From positions 1 to 63,416 of the forward strand of contig JAJZRA010000005.1 of assembly GCA_021847485.1 (NCBI GenBank): a stretch of 63,416 nt of DNA, in the 5' to 3' direction. The notes under the pieces were generated by a model. The model saw nothing but the letters and a program-made list of their open reading frames with translations. It was not told the origin of the DNA and did not search any database. This stretch comes from a bacterium (GTDB lineage: Bacteria; Elusimicrobiota; Elusimicrobia; Elusimicrobiales; UBA9959). The position numbers were made by a program, and so were the translations under genes. The stretch's first letter is position 1. Each line of letters starts with the position of its first letter. Shown piece after piece: positions 1-11,100 of the stretch.

Positions 1-52
1 GCGAGAAGCGAAGTCGGTCCGACAAGGGGATGCCTTCCTCGGGTCGGTGTCG

Positions 53-150
53 GCCACACCGTGGCCGCACCTTGTTCGCTCAGGCCCGGCGCTTACGCAA
101 GCCGGGCCTTCCGCGACATCCCTCGAAAGGCATCCCCTTGCCGGCCCTCC
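53..150 (+). repeat. Dispersed repeat, copy A (inverted relative to copy B at the other end)
   Basis: This stretch matches the reverse complement of 63273-63416 almost base for base, with one substitution in the shared part. Copy B carries about 45 extra bases in the middle. No open frame here looks like a gene. A short further piece of the same family (AAGGGGATGCCTT, 25-37) lies just upstream in the opposite orientation. It is a dispersed non-coding repeat, and its position suggests the contig ends where the repeat could not be resolved. Confidence 0.75.
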
Positions 151-170
151 GGGTTCGATAGGCCTGACGC

Positions 171-285
171 GGGCCCGGGGGTTGGAAAAAGCCTCCGGAG
201 GCCGAGGCTTGCGTAAGCGCCGAGGCCGAGGTAGGCAGGCGCGCGCACGGTGTGCGCGACGCCGGTTTTTCCGGCCCCCGGGCCC
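171..285. repeat. GC-rich palindromic element downstream of the PorV-like gene
   Basis: Arms at about 171-190 and 265-285 are inverted copies of each other (GGGCCCGGGGG..GGAAAAA against its complement, about two mismatches). They could fold into a long hairpin. The loop contains GCTTGCGTAAGC, the complement of a 12-mer inside copy A of the dispersed repeat, so this is probably part of the same repeat family. It lies just past the stop of the gene at 321, so it may also help end that transcript, but there is no clear U-tract. Nothing else is visible in 1-320. Confidence 0.5.
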
Positions 286-320
286 ACGGCAGGCCTCTAG
301 GGTCCAGAGGTGCTACCACC

Positions 321-1874
321 TTAGCGGACCTGCCTGAGGAAGTTCTTGACCATCGCGTTGTTCGGGTTGATCTCGAGCACCTTCTCCCAGATGACCTTGG
401 CCTTCTCCTTCTGGTCCATCAGGTAGAACGAGCTGCCCATGATCTCGAGCGCGGTCTCGTTGTTGGGCTCCAGGTCCAGGATGTCCTGCGCGCGCTTCAT
501 CGCGAGGTCGTACTTGCCGTCGTAGATCGCCTGGCGCGCGTCGTAGGTGCGCTGGTCGATGTAGGTGAAGATCTCGGGGCCCTCGGGCTTGCGGGTCAGC
601 TCGGAGACGCCGGCCTCCTTCTCCACCATATTAAGGAGGGAGAGCAGGCGGTCGTTCTTCGGGTCCTTGTTGAAGGCGTGCCGCAGGATGTTGACCGAGG
701 AGCGCAGGTCCTTGCCGTCCACGTAGGCGATGATGCCGCGGCGGGTCAGCGTGGGCACCTCCTCGCCGCCGGTCGCGTCGGGCACGTAGTCGATGGCGGC
801 CTGCAGGCGCGTCACCATGCGGCGGATCTCGGCGTTGCCGGGGTCGGCGTCCATCGCGGCGCGCAGCTTCTCCATCGCGCGGGTGAAGTAGCCGGACTTG
901 AAGTACTGCAGCGCCTGGCGGATGATGTCGCGCACCTCGCGGTCGTGCTTGCTCTTGTTGCTCTGGCCCATGCGCAGGGTCAGCGACACCCGGGTGGTGG
1001 TGCCGAGCGCGTGCACGCCCTGGGCCACGTCCAGGCCCAGGTCCTTGTACTTGATGCCGAGGCCGAAGTCGGCCTCCTGGATGCCGGGGGCGCCCATCAC
1101 GCCGAAGCGCAGCGCGCTCCAGTACATCAGCCAGTACTCGCCGCCGAAGCGCCACTGGGTGGCGGCGCTCTGCGGCTTGGCGATGTCGAAGCCGAAGACC
1201 AGGCTGCCCTTGAACAGCGACAGGGCCTGGCCGAACTTGAGGGTCAGCGGCAGCTTGTCCTCGGTGTCGCCCGAGGCCATCGAGAAGACGTTCTGGATGC
1301 CCACCGCGGCGCGGTAGGTCTTGGAGAACTTGTTGAGCATCGCGATGTCGATGGAGTTGAAGGAGTCGGCCGAGGTGTCCATCACGCGGCTGATGTTCTT
1401 TATCATCACGCCGAAGGCCAGCTTGTCTGAAACGTCGCGGCCCCAGGAGAAGGCCAGCGCGCGCTCGCTGCTGTTGAAGGTGCCGAGGTTCTTGATATCC
1501 ACGATCTCGTCGCCGGCCGGGTTGGCCGTGATCGAGACCTTCTCGAAGCCGGTGGACTGCAGCTGGGTCATGCTGACGGCCCAGGTGCCCTTGGTGGTGG
1601 TCGGGTGCGCGTAGGTGAAGAAGTTCAGAGTGGTCTGCGCGAACAGCGTCGCCTGCATCGCGGTGAACTCTTTGCGCTCCAGCAGGGTGAGGGCCGCGGG
1701 GTTCCAGTAGGAGGCGGAGGCGTCGTCCGCCACCGCGAAGAAGGCGCCGCCCATGCCCAGGCCGCGGGCGCCGGCGCCGTAGCTCATGAAAGCGCCGGGC
1801 TGGCCGCCGCTCTGGGCCAGGGCCAGGGAGGCCGAGAACGCAATAAAAAGCCCCATGGCGGGGCTGAAGCGCAT
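321..1874 (-). CDS. PorV/PorQ (UPF0164)-type outer-membrane barrel fused to TPR repeats
   Basis: A 517-aa exported protein. The signal peptide starts MRFSPAMGLFIAF and ends near SLALAQ. Residues ~25-305 are a PorV/UPF0164/FadL-like barrel with the family signature GARGLGMGGAFFAVADDA followed by YWNPAAL. About 190 residues of TPR-like helices follow (for example ALQYFKSGYFTRAMEKL and AMKRAQDILDLEPNN). Ordinary PorV proteins end with the barrel, so the TPR tail is an extension. An upstream in-frame ATG at 1937 would add 21 residues; I prefer 1874 because the signal peptide begins there and the upstream ATG sits directly on the riboswitch. In type IX secretion PorV binds cargo C-terminal domains. 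The giant neighbour has a T9SS/FlgD-like C-terminus and shares this gene's promoter and riboswitch design, so a partner role is likely but inferred. Confidence 0.85.
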   Translation of the reverse strand: MRFSPAMGLFIAFSASLALAQSGGQPGAFMSYGAGARGLGMGGAFFAVADDASASYWNPAALTLLERKEFTAMQATLFAQTTLNFFTYAHPTTTKGTWAVSMTQLQSTGFEKVSITANPAGDEIVDIKNLGTFNSSERALAFSWGRDVSDKLAFGVMIKNISRVMDTSADSFNSIDIAMLNKFSKTYRAAVGIQNVFSMASGDTEDKLPLTLKFGQALSLFKGSLVFGFDIAKPQSAATQWRFGGEYWLMYWSALRFGVMGAPGIQEADFGLGIKYKDLGLDVAQGVHALGTTTRVSLTLRMGQSNKSKHDREVRDIIRQALQYFKSGYFTRAMEKLRAAMDADPGNAEIRRMVTRLQAAIDYVPDATGGEEVPTLTRRGIIAYVDGKDLRSSVNILRHAFNKDPKNDRLLSLLNMVEKEAGVSELTRKPEGPEIFTYIDQRTYDARQAIYDGKYDLAMKRAQDILDLEPNNETALEIMGSSFYLMDQKEKAKVIWEKVLEINPNNAMVKNFLRQVR

Positions 1875-1942
1875 TATACGCTTCACGATAGCCCAAATAG
1901 CCAAGGGGGCAAAAGCAATACAAAGATTGCGTTTCATCGTTT

Positions 1943-2018
1943 TCGGCAGCCTGACCCCCGCTCACATAGCGGGTCTTAGCTTTGCGCCGCCGGCTTTGGC
2001 CGGCTTTGCTATTATCGT
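1943..2018 (-). promoter_or_regulatory. GEMM-I class cyclic-dinucleotide riboswitch upstream of the PorV-like gene
   Basis: On the minus strand the GEMM landmarks appear in order: GATAATAGCAAAG, a 6-bp GCCGGC stem with a CAAA loop, the GGCGCAAAGC core, a GACCCGCU/AGCGGGGGUC stem with a 2-nt bulge, and GGCTGCC. The core is identical to the aptamer at 37553-37628, while the variable stem differs in sequence but keeps its pairing. By my alignment to Vc2, position 14 is G, 18 is A, 20 is A, 47 is A and 92 is C. A at position 20 is the variant associated with 3',3'-cGAMP recognition; G would mean c-di-GMP. The usual GNRA tetraloop is replaced by CAAA. The expression platform to the ATG at 1874 is unclear: ACGAT just after the aptamer can pair with ATCGT near the start, and a weak GCAAT/ATTGC hairpin with four Ts lies between. 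Confidence 0.85.
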
Positions 2019-2062
2019 AACAAGACCGCGTTACAAACACGTTACAGATTTACGGCATTAAT

Positions 2063-2090
2063 ATTATAGCAGATGGAACGGCTTTGTCAA
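2063..2090 (-). promoter_or_regulatory. Sigma70-type promoter of the PorV-like gene
   Basis: The minus strand has TTGACA (2085-2090), a 16-nt spacer ending in TCTGC, and TATAAT (2063-2068). The TGC before the -10 makes it an extended -10 promoter. Transcription would start near 2056, about 40 nt before the aptamer. Confidence 0.85.
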
Positions 2091-2101
2091 GGGGGACACC
2101 A

Positions 2102-2113
2102 TTGACACGTCAA
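2102..2113. promoter_or_regulatory. Putative operator TTGACACGTCAA
   Basis: A near-perfect 12-bp palindrome centred upstream of the promoter, separated from the -35 hexamer by 11 nt (2091-2101). The giant gene has a perfect version (TTGACGCGTCAA) at exactly the same distance. That shared geometry suggests a transcription-factor site. A degenerate extra -35 box is the simpler alternative, because TTGAC is also the -35 core. Confidence 0.5.
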
Positions 2114-2123
2114 GGCCTTTTCA

Positions 2124-2136
2124 CCCCCCCCCCCCC
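2124..2136. repeat. Homopolymer tract of 13 C (G on the coding strand)
   Basis: Thirteen consecutive C residues lie 8 nt past the stop codon of the giant gene, between it and the next promoter's operator. Tracts of this length slip easily in replication and in sequencing. It is outside both coding regions, so a length change would not alter either protein. Confidence 0.95.
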
Positions 2137-2144
2137 TGGAGGGC

Positions 2145-5100
2145 TTAGTGAATGACGCCCACCTTGCGCATCACGACCTTGCTGCCCTTGGGGCTGGAAG
2201 CCTTGACGCGCACTATATAGCCGCCCTTGGAGACGTAGCCGCCCAGGCCGTTCTTGCCGTCCCAGATCACGAAGTTCGGGCCCAGCTGGCCGCCCGGGGT
2301 CCCGCTGGTGAACTTGAACTCGCGGACCACGTAGCCCAGCAGGTCGTAGATCGTGATCGTGACCTCGGCGTTATCGTTCAAGGTATAGTTAATGACGGTA
2401 CGGCCTTCCACGCCGCCCTTGCGCAGGTCCACCGGGTTCGGATAGTTGGAGACCTTGCCGAGCAGCTCGGTGCCGATCTGGGTGCCGGCGGGCGTGGAGA
2501 CCTGCGACCACTCGGAATGCAGGCCGGCGAAGTTCCAGCTGCGGACGCGGTAGGTGTAGTACTTGCCGAGCGGCCGCGGCGACTCGCCGGGGTTGACCGG
2601 GTCGCCTATCGTGTAGATGTTGTTGATGGCGCCGCCGGTCTTGAAGCCGGGGATCGTGGCCACGGTCCTCCAGATCGGGTTGGTGCCCTCGCGCTCCTGG
2701 ATCTCGTAGGAGGCCACGTTGGACTCGGCGTCGGAGGACGCGTCCCACTTGAGCGTGTAGGCCTGGCCCGAGGAGACGCCCTTGGCCACCTGCGGCTCGG
2801 GCGCGCCTGGGGTGGTCGGGTAGGTGGTGTCGATGCGGTAGACCATCACCGGCACGCCGTTGACGCTGGGCACGTAGGTGCCGTCGGCCATCTGGCCGCG
2901 CACGCTCAGGATATAGCCGCGGTCGGAGACGGTCTCGCCCCACGCCGTGTGCGGCCCGCGGAAGGAGCCCTGCACGCCGCGCTGGTTTATCTTGAACGTG
3001 ACGCCGTCGAGCTTGGTGACGACCATCATCTCGTTGCCGACGTAGACCACGCCCTCGGCCGCGAAGCCGTCGGTGGAAAGCACCGTGAAGGAGGAGGTCT
3101 CCACCTCTATGCGGCTGGCCAGCTTGGTGAAGTGGCCGGGCGACAGGGCGACGTTGGTCACCTTGCCGGAGAGCTTGTCCCCCGCCGGCTGCCAGCCGTT
3201 CTTGATGCCGGTCGGGTCGGAGAAGCTGCCGCCCAGCGAGAGTTCGTAGAGGGCCACCGCGCCCGAGGCCGGGTTCCACCAGCCGGGCAGCTCGGTCGTG
3301 TTGGGCGACCAGCCGTTGGGGACGGCGCCCAGCTCGGAGACGGCCAGCTCCATCTTCACGTTCTGCACGTTGTCGCCCACGAAGTAGAGCGGCTTGCCGG
3401 TGCCGTCGTCGACGATGCGGTCCGGCACGTAGTCCAGGTTCTCGTCGAAGTCCAGCAGCCGGTCGCCGTCCAGGTCGTAGCTGGGCAGGCCGGAATTGTT
3501 CAGGCTGACGTCGTTGCACTTGCCGGCCTGGTAATAGTCGAAGTTGTCCGGCACGCCGTCGCCGTTGATGTCGATCTGCGGCTCGTCGGCGCGGCAGCCG
3601 TTGGCGGTGTAGTTGTAGATCCAGCGGCTCGGGTCGGCGATCGGCAGGTTGTTGGAGCCCAGCACGACGTTGCCGCTGGAGTCGCTCAGCGCGTAGGCGG
3701 GATAGCCGTTGGAGGCCAGCATGATGTGCTTGTAGACCGGCGTCAGCGGGATGATGGCCGGCGAGATCAGGATCTCGTTGGAGCTCATCGGGTAGTTGTC
3801 CAGGTAATACTGTCCGGCCGCCAGCTGCATGCCGGCCACGCCGCGCAGGTCCGAGAACGCGGCCAGGCTCAGGCCGGCCTGGTGGCCCATCGTGTCGGCG
3901 CCTGACATATCGGTAGCAGAACTGATGTCGCAGGCCATGTGGATGATGGTGGTCGCGGTGGAGATCACGAGGTAAGGCAGGTTGCCGTCCGTGATGTCCA
4001 CGGCGAAGCCGTCCTTGAACGGGGTGGTGGAGGAATGGGCGGTATAGCCTATGCGCTGGTCCGAGATCGGGCTGAAGGCGCCGTCCCCGTCGTCCTTCCA
4101 CAGCGAAACGCTGGTCAGGTCGCCGTCGCCGAGGTTGACCGTGGTGCTGCTGATAGTGCCGGTCTGGTGCAGGAAGACCTGGCCCAGCGCGACGTAGTCG
4201 GAGAGGGTCTTCATGTAGAAGGTCATGACCGGGACGTTACGCGTCCCCTTCTCCGCCGACTTCGGCGAAATGTCCACGGAATTGATGCTCAGGCTGATGG
4301 CCCTGATCGGCACCAGGCTGGAGCTGAACGGGTAGATCTGCGTGCCGGTGCCCTTCGGCAGGGCCTTCGTGATGCCCACGTACAGGCTGCTGGAGACGTC
4401 GTGCGGCGAGTTCACCACGACCCACGACTTGTCGCGGATCATCATGCCCACCTTGTTGGCCTTGATCGCCATTTCGCCCATGTCGTAGACCGCGAAGTAG
4501 GTCTGCGGCAGCGGCGACAGCGTCTGGTACTGCGACAGGTCTATATAGGTCTGCGTGTTGAGCGGGTTCTCCTGGTCGAACAGGTCCACCTTGCGCACGG
4601 AGGCGCGGGCGGGGTGGTTGACGACCGGCGTGTAGAAGTCGCCCAGCTTCTCGCCCCTCGAGAAGACGTGCAGGAACGGTTTGCCGCTGGCGGGGTCTAT
4701 GCCGGTGCCGGAATAAGAGGCGAGCTCCGCCTCGGAGATATAGATGCGGCCGGCGGCCGGGAAGCCGGCCGTCGAGTTGACGACCAGGTCCATAGGCAGC
4801 GTATCGGTGGACATGAACGGCATCATCGTCAGCGCGTTCGCCTCGGAGATGTTGACGTCGTTGACGTCGAGCACGTCGTTCTGGTTCGAGTCCTGGTAGA
4901 TCTTGATGAACTTGACGTCGGTGTTCTTGCCGAAAGGCGCGTTCGGGTCGTTGGAGGCGCCGGTGCGCTGCACCTTGAAGGCGCTCCAGCGGGCGTTGCC
5001 GGCCTCGGTCGCCAGGTTGAAGCGGATCATGGGCGCGTTGAGCTGGGCCTGGTTGACGCCGCCGGACAGCACGAGGTCGGTGGCGACGTCGTTGGCGCCG

Positions 5101-8100
5101 AGGACCACGTTGGACGGGATCTCCTTGACCACCATCGGCATCGTGCTGATGGGCCAAGTCGAGAGCGTGATCGTGTTCGGGATGCCGATCGTGAAGTAGC
5201 CGGCCGAGGAGATCGAGAGCGCGGCCGTGCTGCCGATAATCGCGAACTGCGACATGTCGTAGCTGATGAAGGCGCACAGCGGCGTCGTCGTCACCACGAT
5301 CGGCTTCTTCAGCACGATATTGACCGTGCTCGACGAGAAGGACTCGTTGCCGTAGCTCATCAGGTTCGGGTAGAGGCCGGCGGCGTCGCTCGAGGTGTCG
5401 ACCGAGTCCAGGATGCAGTTGTCGTTGGAGTCGGTCCAGACCTTCAGCAGGTCGATATCCGAGTCGTTGGAAGAGCCGCGGCGGTCCACGCGGATGGCCT
5501 CCACCTTGGCCGAGGTCTTGTCCGTCACGAAGCGCATCGCCAGCACGCCGACGTTCTTGTCGTTCTGCGTCACCGTGACCGGCGAGATATCCTCGGGGGT
5601 CATCGTGACGTTGTTCATCGTCGGCAGCAGCACGTTCATCTGGCTGAGCGTCGGGCTCAGGAACTGCGCCACGTGGCCCGAGTTCTCCGGCCCGAAGATG
5701 AAGTTGGTCTCGAACGGCACCTCGACGCCGAGCACGTCGTTCTGCGGGTTCAGCAGGACGTTCGAGAAGTTGGACGCCTTGTCGATGTCGACGGTGATGA
5801 AGATCTTCGTGGGCGTGGAGCGGATGACCACGTAGTTCTGGTCGTTCAGCGCCGGGTCCTTGACCAGGATGGTGGCCTTGCCGACGGCGTCGGTGCCGGT
5901 GCCGAAGCGCCCGGTGCCGATGATCGTGTCGGACGTGTTGAGGCCGGTGGCGGCGTCGCGGTCGAAGACGCCGTTGCCGTTGTCCTTCCAGATCTTTATC
6001 AGCGCGGTGTCGGAATCGTAGCCGTTCAGGCTGGACGGCTGCTTGCGGGACAGCTTGACGCCCTGCCAGCGGACGCCGTAGCCTTCGGTAGCCAGCGTCA
6101 TCTGCGCGAGCGGGTAGTTGCCCCAGCCCTGGTAGATCTCTCCGCCGACGACCGACCCGCTGGAGTGGTTGACGATCGGCGAGTTGAAGGCGCCGCGGGT
6201 CACCGTCAGCAGCGCCCCGGGCCCCGTAGAGTCGTAGTGGACTATCTCGTTGTCCACCATGGCATAGCCGGCGGACGGGATGCCGGCGGTGGAGGTAACG
6301 AGCCAGGCGGCGTCCTGGGGTCCGGGGCTGACGACGTCCTGCGTAAGGCGCATCGAGACCTGGGAGCCGGAGCCGCCGGGCGAGAAGACCGGCTCGGTCA
6401 GCACCGTGATCGTGCTGGGCGAGGAGATGATATCGCGGAGCTTCGAGACGAAGGTCAGGTTGGAGTTCTCCTGCGAGAAGTAGTTCGGCAGCGAGATGGC
6501 GTTCTTCAGCGCGTCGTCCACCGTCGGGCTGTTCTGCGGCAGCGAGTCCGGCTTCAGGTAGGCGCCGAGGTAGCGCGGGTTGCCCAGGGCGTCGTTCGGC
6601 ATGGCCGAGGCCCTGATATCGTAGGTCAGGAAATAGCGCTGCGAGACGGCGTTGTTGGCCGCCTCGAGCGGCGTGATAAGGCGCTGCTCCGCGCTGAAGT
6701 CCACGCGCGCGGTCAGCGGGCCGTAGATCGTGTTGCCGAAAGTGCCCGAGCCGATCATGACGTCGTTGGCGCCCAGGAAGCCGTTGTTGTCCTTGTCGTA
6801 CCAGACCTTGACGGCCGAAACGTCGCCGATGGCCGTACCGTCCTGGATGACGGTGCCGGTGGCGTAGACCATCAGCCAGCGCCACATCGCGTCGGCCACG
6901 TTGGTTTCGGCGTTGAACGTGAGCACGGGCTGGTTGACGGCCTGCTGCTGCAGGCTGGGGCCGGTGAACGTGTCGCTGGCCGTGAAGATGACCTGGTCGG
7001 GATACTCGCGCACCTTGCCGATCAGCGAGACCGACTTGCCGGGCGGCGTCACGCCGATATTGGCGGTGCTCATGATCTTGGGCGGCGCGATCATGAAGTA
7101 GTCGGTGGCCCTGATCGCGAGGCCGAGGTACGAGAAGTTGGAGACGTTGGCCAGCGGATCGATGTCGTAGGTTATGAAATAGTCCTTCGGGGAGTTGTAG
7201 ATGATCTGGCCGTCCAGCGCGCCGCCGTCGCCGATGATCGGCAGCACGGCCTGGCCGGACACCACGGTGCCGGTGGACCAGTCGCCGACCATCGTGCCTT
7301 CGGCGCCGCGGGTCAGGCCGCCGAAGCTGTTGTTAAGCACGTCCACGGTGGAGTAGTAGACGACTTCCTTCAGCGAAGGATCGGCCTGGGCGTCGTTGAC
7401 GACCAGGCGGCCGGGCGCCTGCGGGAACGGGCTGTCCGCGGGGAAGAAGCGCTGGATGTCGTAGACGCGCAGGACCGTGTCCGTGGAGGTCAGCGGGGCC
7501 TTCAGCGAGTCGTACGGGAACGTGCGGTCCTGCATGCCGATCATCAGCACTTCCGTATCCTTGACCGTGCCGGACGTCTCCAGCAGGCCGTCGCCGGTGG
7601 AGTCGTGCCAGATGCTGATCTTCTTGACGTCGGTGACCTTGTTCCAGAGCGGGGTGCCGCCGTTCTCGGCCCCGGTGATCCAGCGGTCCAGCTTGAGGCC
7701 GCTCCAGACCGCCGAGCCCTGCGAGCCGTTGATCTGCAGCGTCAGGCGGGCGACCGCCTTGTCCTTGTCGTTCTGCGTGACGAAAGAGGGCGTCGCGAAA
7801 TTGTTGGGCTGGGACTTGTTCACGTCCACCAGGTAGACGACGTCGGCCGTGGCGCGCAGCGGGATCGTGGAGGACACTATAGGCTGGAAGGCGCCGACGA
7901 CGCCGTCGATCAGGTTGACGCCGGAGTTCTCCATGCGGGCGCCGTGCGTCATGTTCGGGACCGAGTCGGGGCCGAACTCGTAGACCACGAAGTACGTGCG
8001 CGTGCTGATGGAGACCGCGCCGTCCAGGCCGGGATTGATCAGCGGCAGCACGAAGGTGTCGGGGTCGTTGACGTCGTAACCCGGCGGGTTGAGCGGGTCC

Positions 8101-11100
8101 GTGACCTCCTTGTCGATGCTGGGCTCGAAGATGCCGTCGCCCAGTTCCGGGTCGCCTCCGGAGGAGTCCATGAACAGGCGCACGCTCTTGAGGTCGGCGC
8201 CGGAGCCGGTGCCGGTCTTGATGATCTTGAACGACTTGATCGTGCCGACGAAGTTATCGGTCCAGGCCTTGACCGCGAGGAAGCCGACGCGGCCCTGGCC
8301 CTGTTCCACGTAGTCGTACTGCCCCAGCGTCAGCGTCGTGGTGCCCACCGTGGGCTGCCACCAGGCGCCGATGTCCTGGCCCTTGATCTGCACCGTGGCG
8401 GGCTGGTTGCGCACCGGCGAGGTGGCCGTCGCTATCGGGAAGTTGTTGTAGGCCACGCCGACGAACGTGGAGTTGAGCACCACGAACGACGGGTTGTCCA
8501 TCACCAGCGCGAAGCTGCGCGGCGTGGCCGCGACCGTGGACATGCGCACCGCGAAGAAGAAGTTGCGCGGGGTGTTGGAGACCAGCGCGGCGGTGGAGAC
8601 CTTCGTGGCCAGGTCGTCGAAGGTCCAGGCCATCAGGCCGGTGTCGTAGGTGCCGCTCGACATGAAGATGTCTATCGGCGTCCCGCCGAGCGAGGTCTCG
8701 CCGTCGAAGGCGCCGACCTGGCCGTAGGTCGGGTTGTCGGCGTACATCGCGACCTCGACGATGTCGGACCACGACAGCGTGCCCGAGCTCTTGAGCTGCA
8801 CCGACTTCAGGTAGGCCGGCGGGGCCCCGGCCGGCGAGGTCTGCATCGTCAGGCGCAGCATCGGCACCGGGGCCGGGACGTCGGGGATAACGCCGTCGCC
8901 CTGGTAGATGGCGTACTTATTGATGCCGAGCGAGGCTTTCGCGACCGGCAGCGGGTCCTCGGGCGCCAGGTCGGCCGGGGAGATCACGAGGCCGGACAGG
9001 ATGACGTCGGCGTTGGAGGGCACCGGCATGCCGCGCGCGCTGTCGCCGGTATAGCCGTAGATGTCGGCGCGGTAATAGTCGGTCACGTTAAGCTTCAGCG
9101 TCTCGACGAAAGTGTCCTGCACCAGCAGCTGGCGCTCGCCGTGGTCCGCCGGGACGAAGGTGTAATCGGTGGTGTTGTTCAGCCAGTCGCGCAGGTCGGC
9201 GGACCCCTTGGAATTGGTCGCCATATTGATCTTGCCGGTGTAGTACATGCCGTTGACGGCGTCGCCGGTGCAGACGTTGCCGAACCTGTCGCGCACGCGC
9301 AGCGTGACGTTGCCCGGGGTCTGCACGCGCAGCGGGTTGGTCAGGCTGTAGGCGTGATGCAGCGTGAAATACGCGGCGGTGCTCGGCGTGATATATTCGT
9401 CCTGGGTTATGGCCGGCAGCGTAATGCCGTCCGAAGGTATCGTCGTCTCGGCCTTGATCGTGGAGGTGCCGACGATGGTGTCCCAGACGTAGACATTGGC
9501 GTAGCTCTGGCCGGGGAAGATGCTGAGGTCCAGCGGGTTGGTCTTCAGCAGTTTCCACGCGGGATTGGAGGAGAGGACGTCCTCGTTGGGGTCGATGCCG
9601 CCGTACATCGTGTTGCGGACGGCCGTAAAGCGCACCGTGGCCACCGACGAGGTGGTCGTGGTGTTCTCGAAGCGGTCCTTCAGCACCACGCTCACCACCG
9701 AGACGGTGGTTATATTGCTGACGTAATCGGCGTACTGGACGGTGGTGCCGGCCACCAGCCGCCGCGGCGCCGTGTAGAAGGCGGCGTGGTCCGGCGGCGC
9801 GGCGACGATCACGTAGGAGGAGATCGCCGGCAGCCAGCCCTTCGGCATGACGGTATTTATCGTCAGCTGGTGGGAAGGCTCGGACAGCTTGGTGTCCGTC
9901 ATGTAGAAGCTGGTGGCGGACTCGCCGAGCGCCATCTTGGCCGAGCCGGGCCTGGCCGTCCACGAGGAGACGTCCGGCGCGGCGAACTTGACCTGGCCGG
10001 GCGAATCGGAGTCCATAGTGAAGGACACGCCGGCCCCGATCGCGTCCTCCTGGCCGCCGGCCACCGGGGTCGGGTTGCCGTACTTGTCCTCTATGGACAT
10101 CAGGAACATCTGCGACGTGGTGCCCGCCATGAAGGTCTGGCCCGCGTTGGAGCTGACGTTGATGCGGTACGTGAAGTCGGGCAGCACGTGCACGGCCTGC
10201 GTGGAGGCCGCCCAGGCCGGCCTGTCGGGCACGGACAGTTTTATGATAGGGCGCAGCGGGGTCGTGGAGCCGTAGATCGTGGACGCCGCGGTGTCCAGGT
10301 AGTAGAAAGTGGCCGAGTAGCCGTCGAGCGGGATGGTGATGTAGCTCAGAGTCGAGGCGAAGACCGGCGGGAACGCGCCGGACAGCGCGGTCGAGACCGA
10401 GAACGAGAAGGAATCGTTGATGGCCGAGGGCTGGCGCGTATCGGTGGACAGATAGACCTGCACCGCGGCCGTGGCCAGCGACGGGTTGTCGAACATGTCC
10501 CGCAGCTCGGCCTTGAAGTCCTGGTTCACGCCGAAGCTGTCTATGGTCTTGCCGGCCACCAGCGTGCGCCGCGCGTTGCCGAAGGAGACCTTGGCGATGT
10601 CGATCGGGTTCACGCGCAGCTGGTGAATGGCGGGCTGCATCGAGCCGGAGCGGGCCTCTATCTGCCAGTAGCCGGGCCTGCCCCCCTCCGCCGTGTTCTG
10701 GTCCGGGGACAGGCCGGAATAGGAGGAAGTCCTGTCGTGGTAGCGGAACGAGACGTTGGTCTGGTTGGGCAGGATGCTGGCGGCCGGGATGAACTGGTCG
10801 TTGAGCGTGGTGCGGAAGCCGTAGTCGCCGAAGGTGCCGAACGTGCCCAGGTTGCGGCCCAGGGCGGTATGGATGGAGATCTGGGCCGACGGGATGCCGA
10901 GATAGACGTCGGTCTGGCCCTGCTTGGTCAGGTTGTCGAAGTCGTCGCGGCGCTCCACCGTGAACAGCGCGCCGGAGCCGGCCACCTCCTGGATGCCGAC
11001 GGTAGCCGCCGGCTGGCTGGAGATGAACAGCAGCTTGGACGGCGTGCCGCCGGTAGTCGTCATCCTGCCGCTGATGTTCTGCCTGGCGGACAGGTAGGTG

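Noticed and set aside
252-1430. Plus-strand frame opposite the PorV-like gene
   Set aside because: Antisense shadow. The minus-strand product has clear family motifs and a signal peptide.
1875-1937. N-terminal extension of the PorV-like protein from ATG 1937
   Set aside because: It would place 21 extra residues before a good signal peptide, and its ATG abuts the riboswitch. A short leader frame is possible, but a true protein start is less likely.
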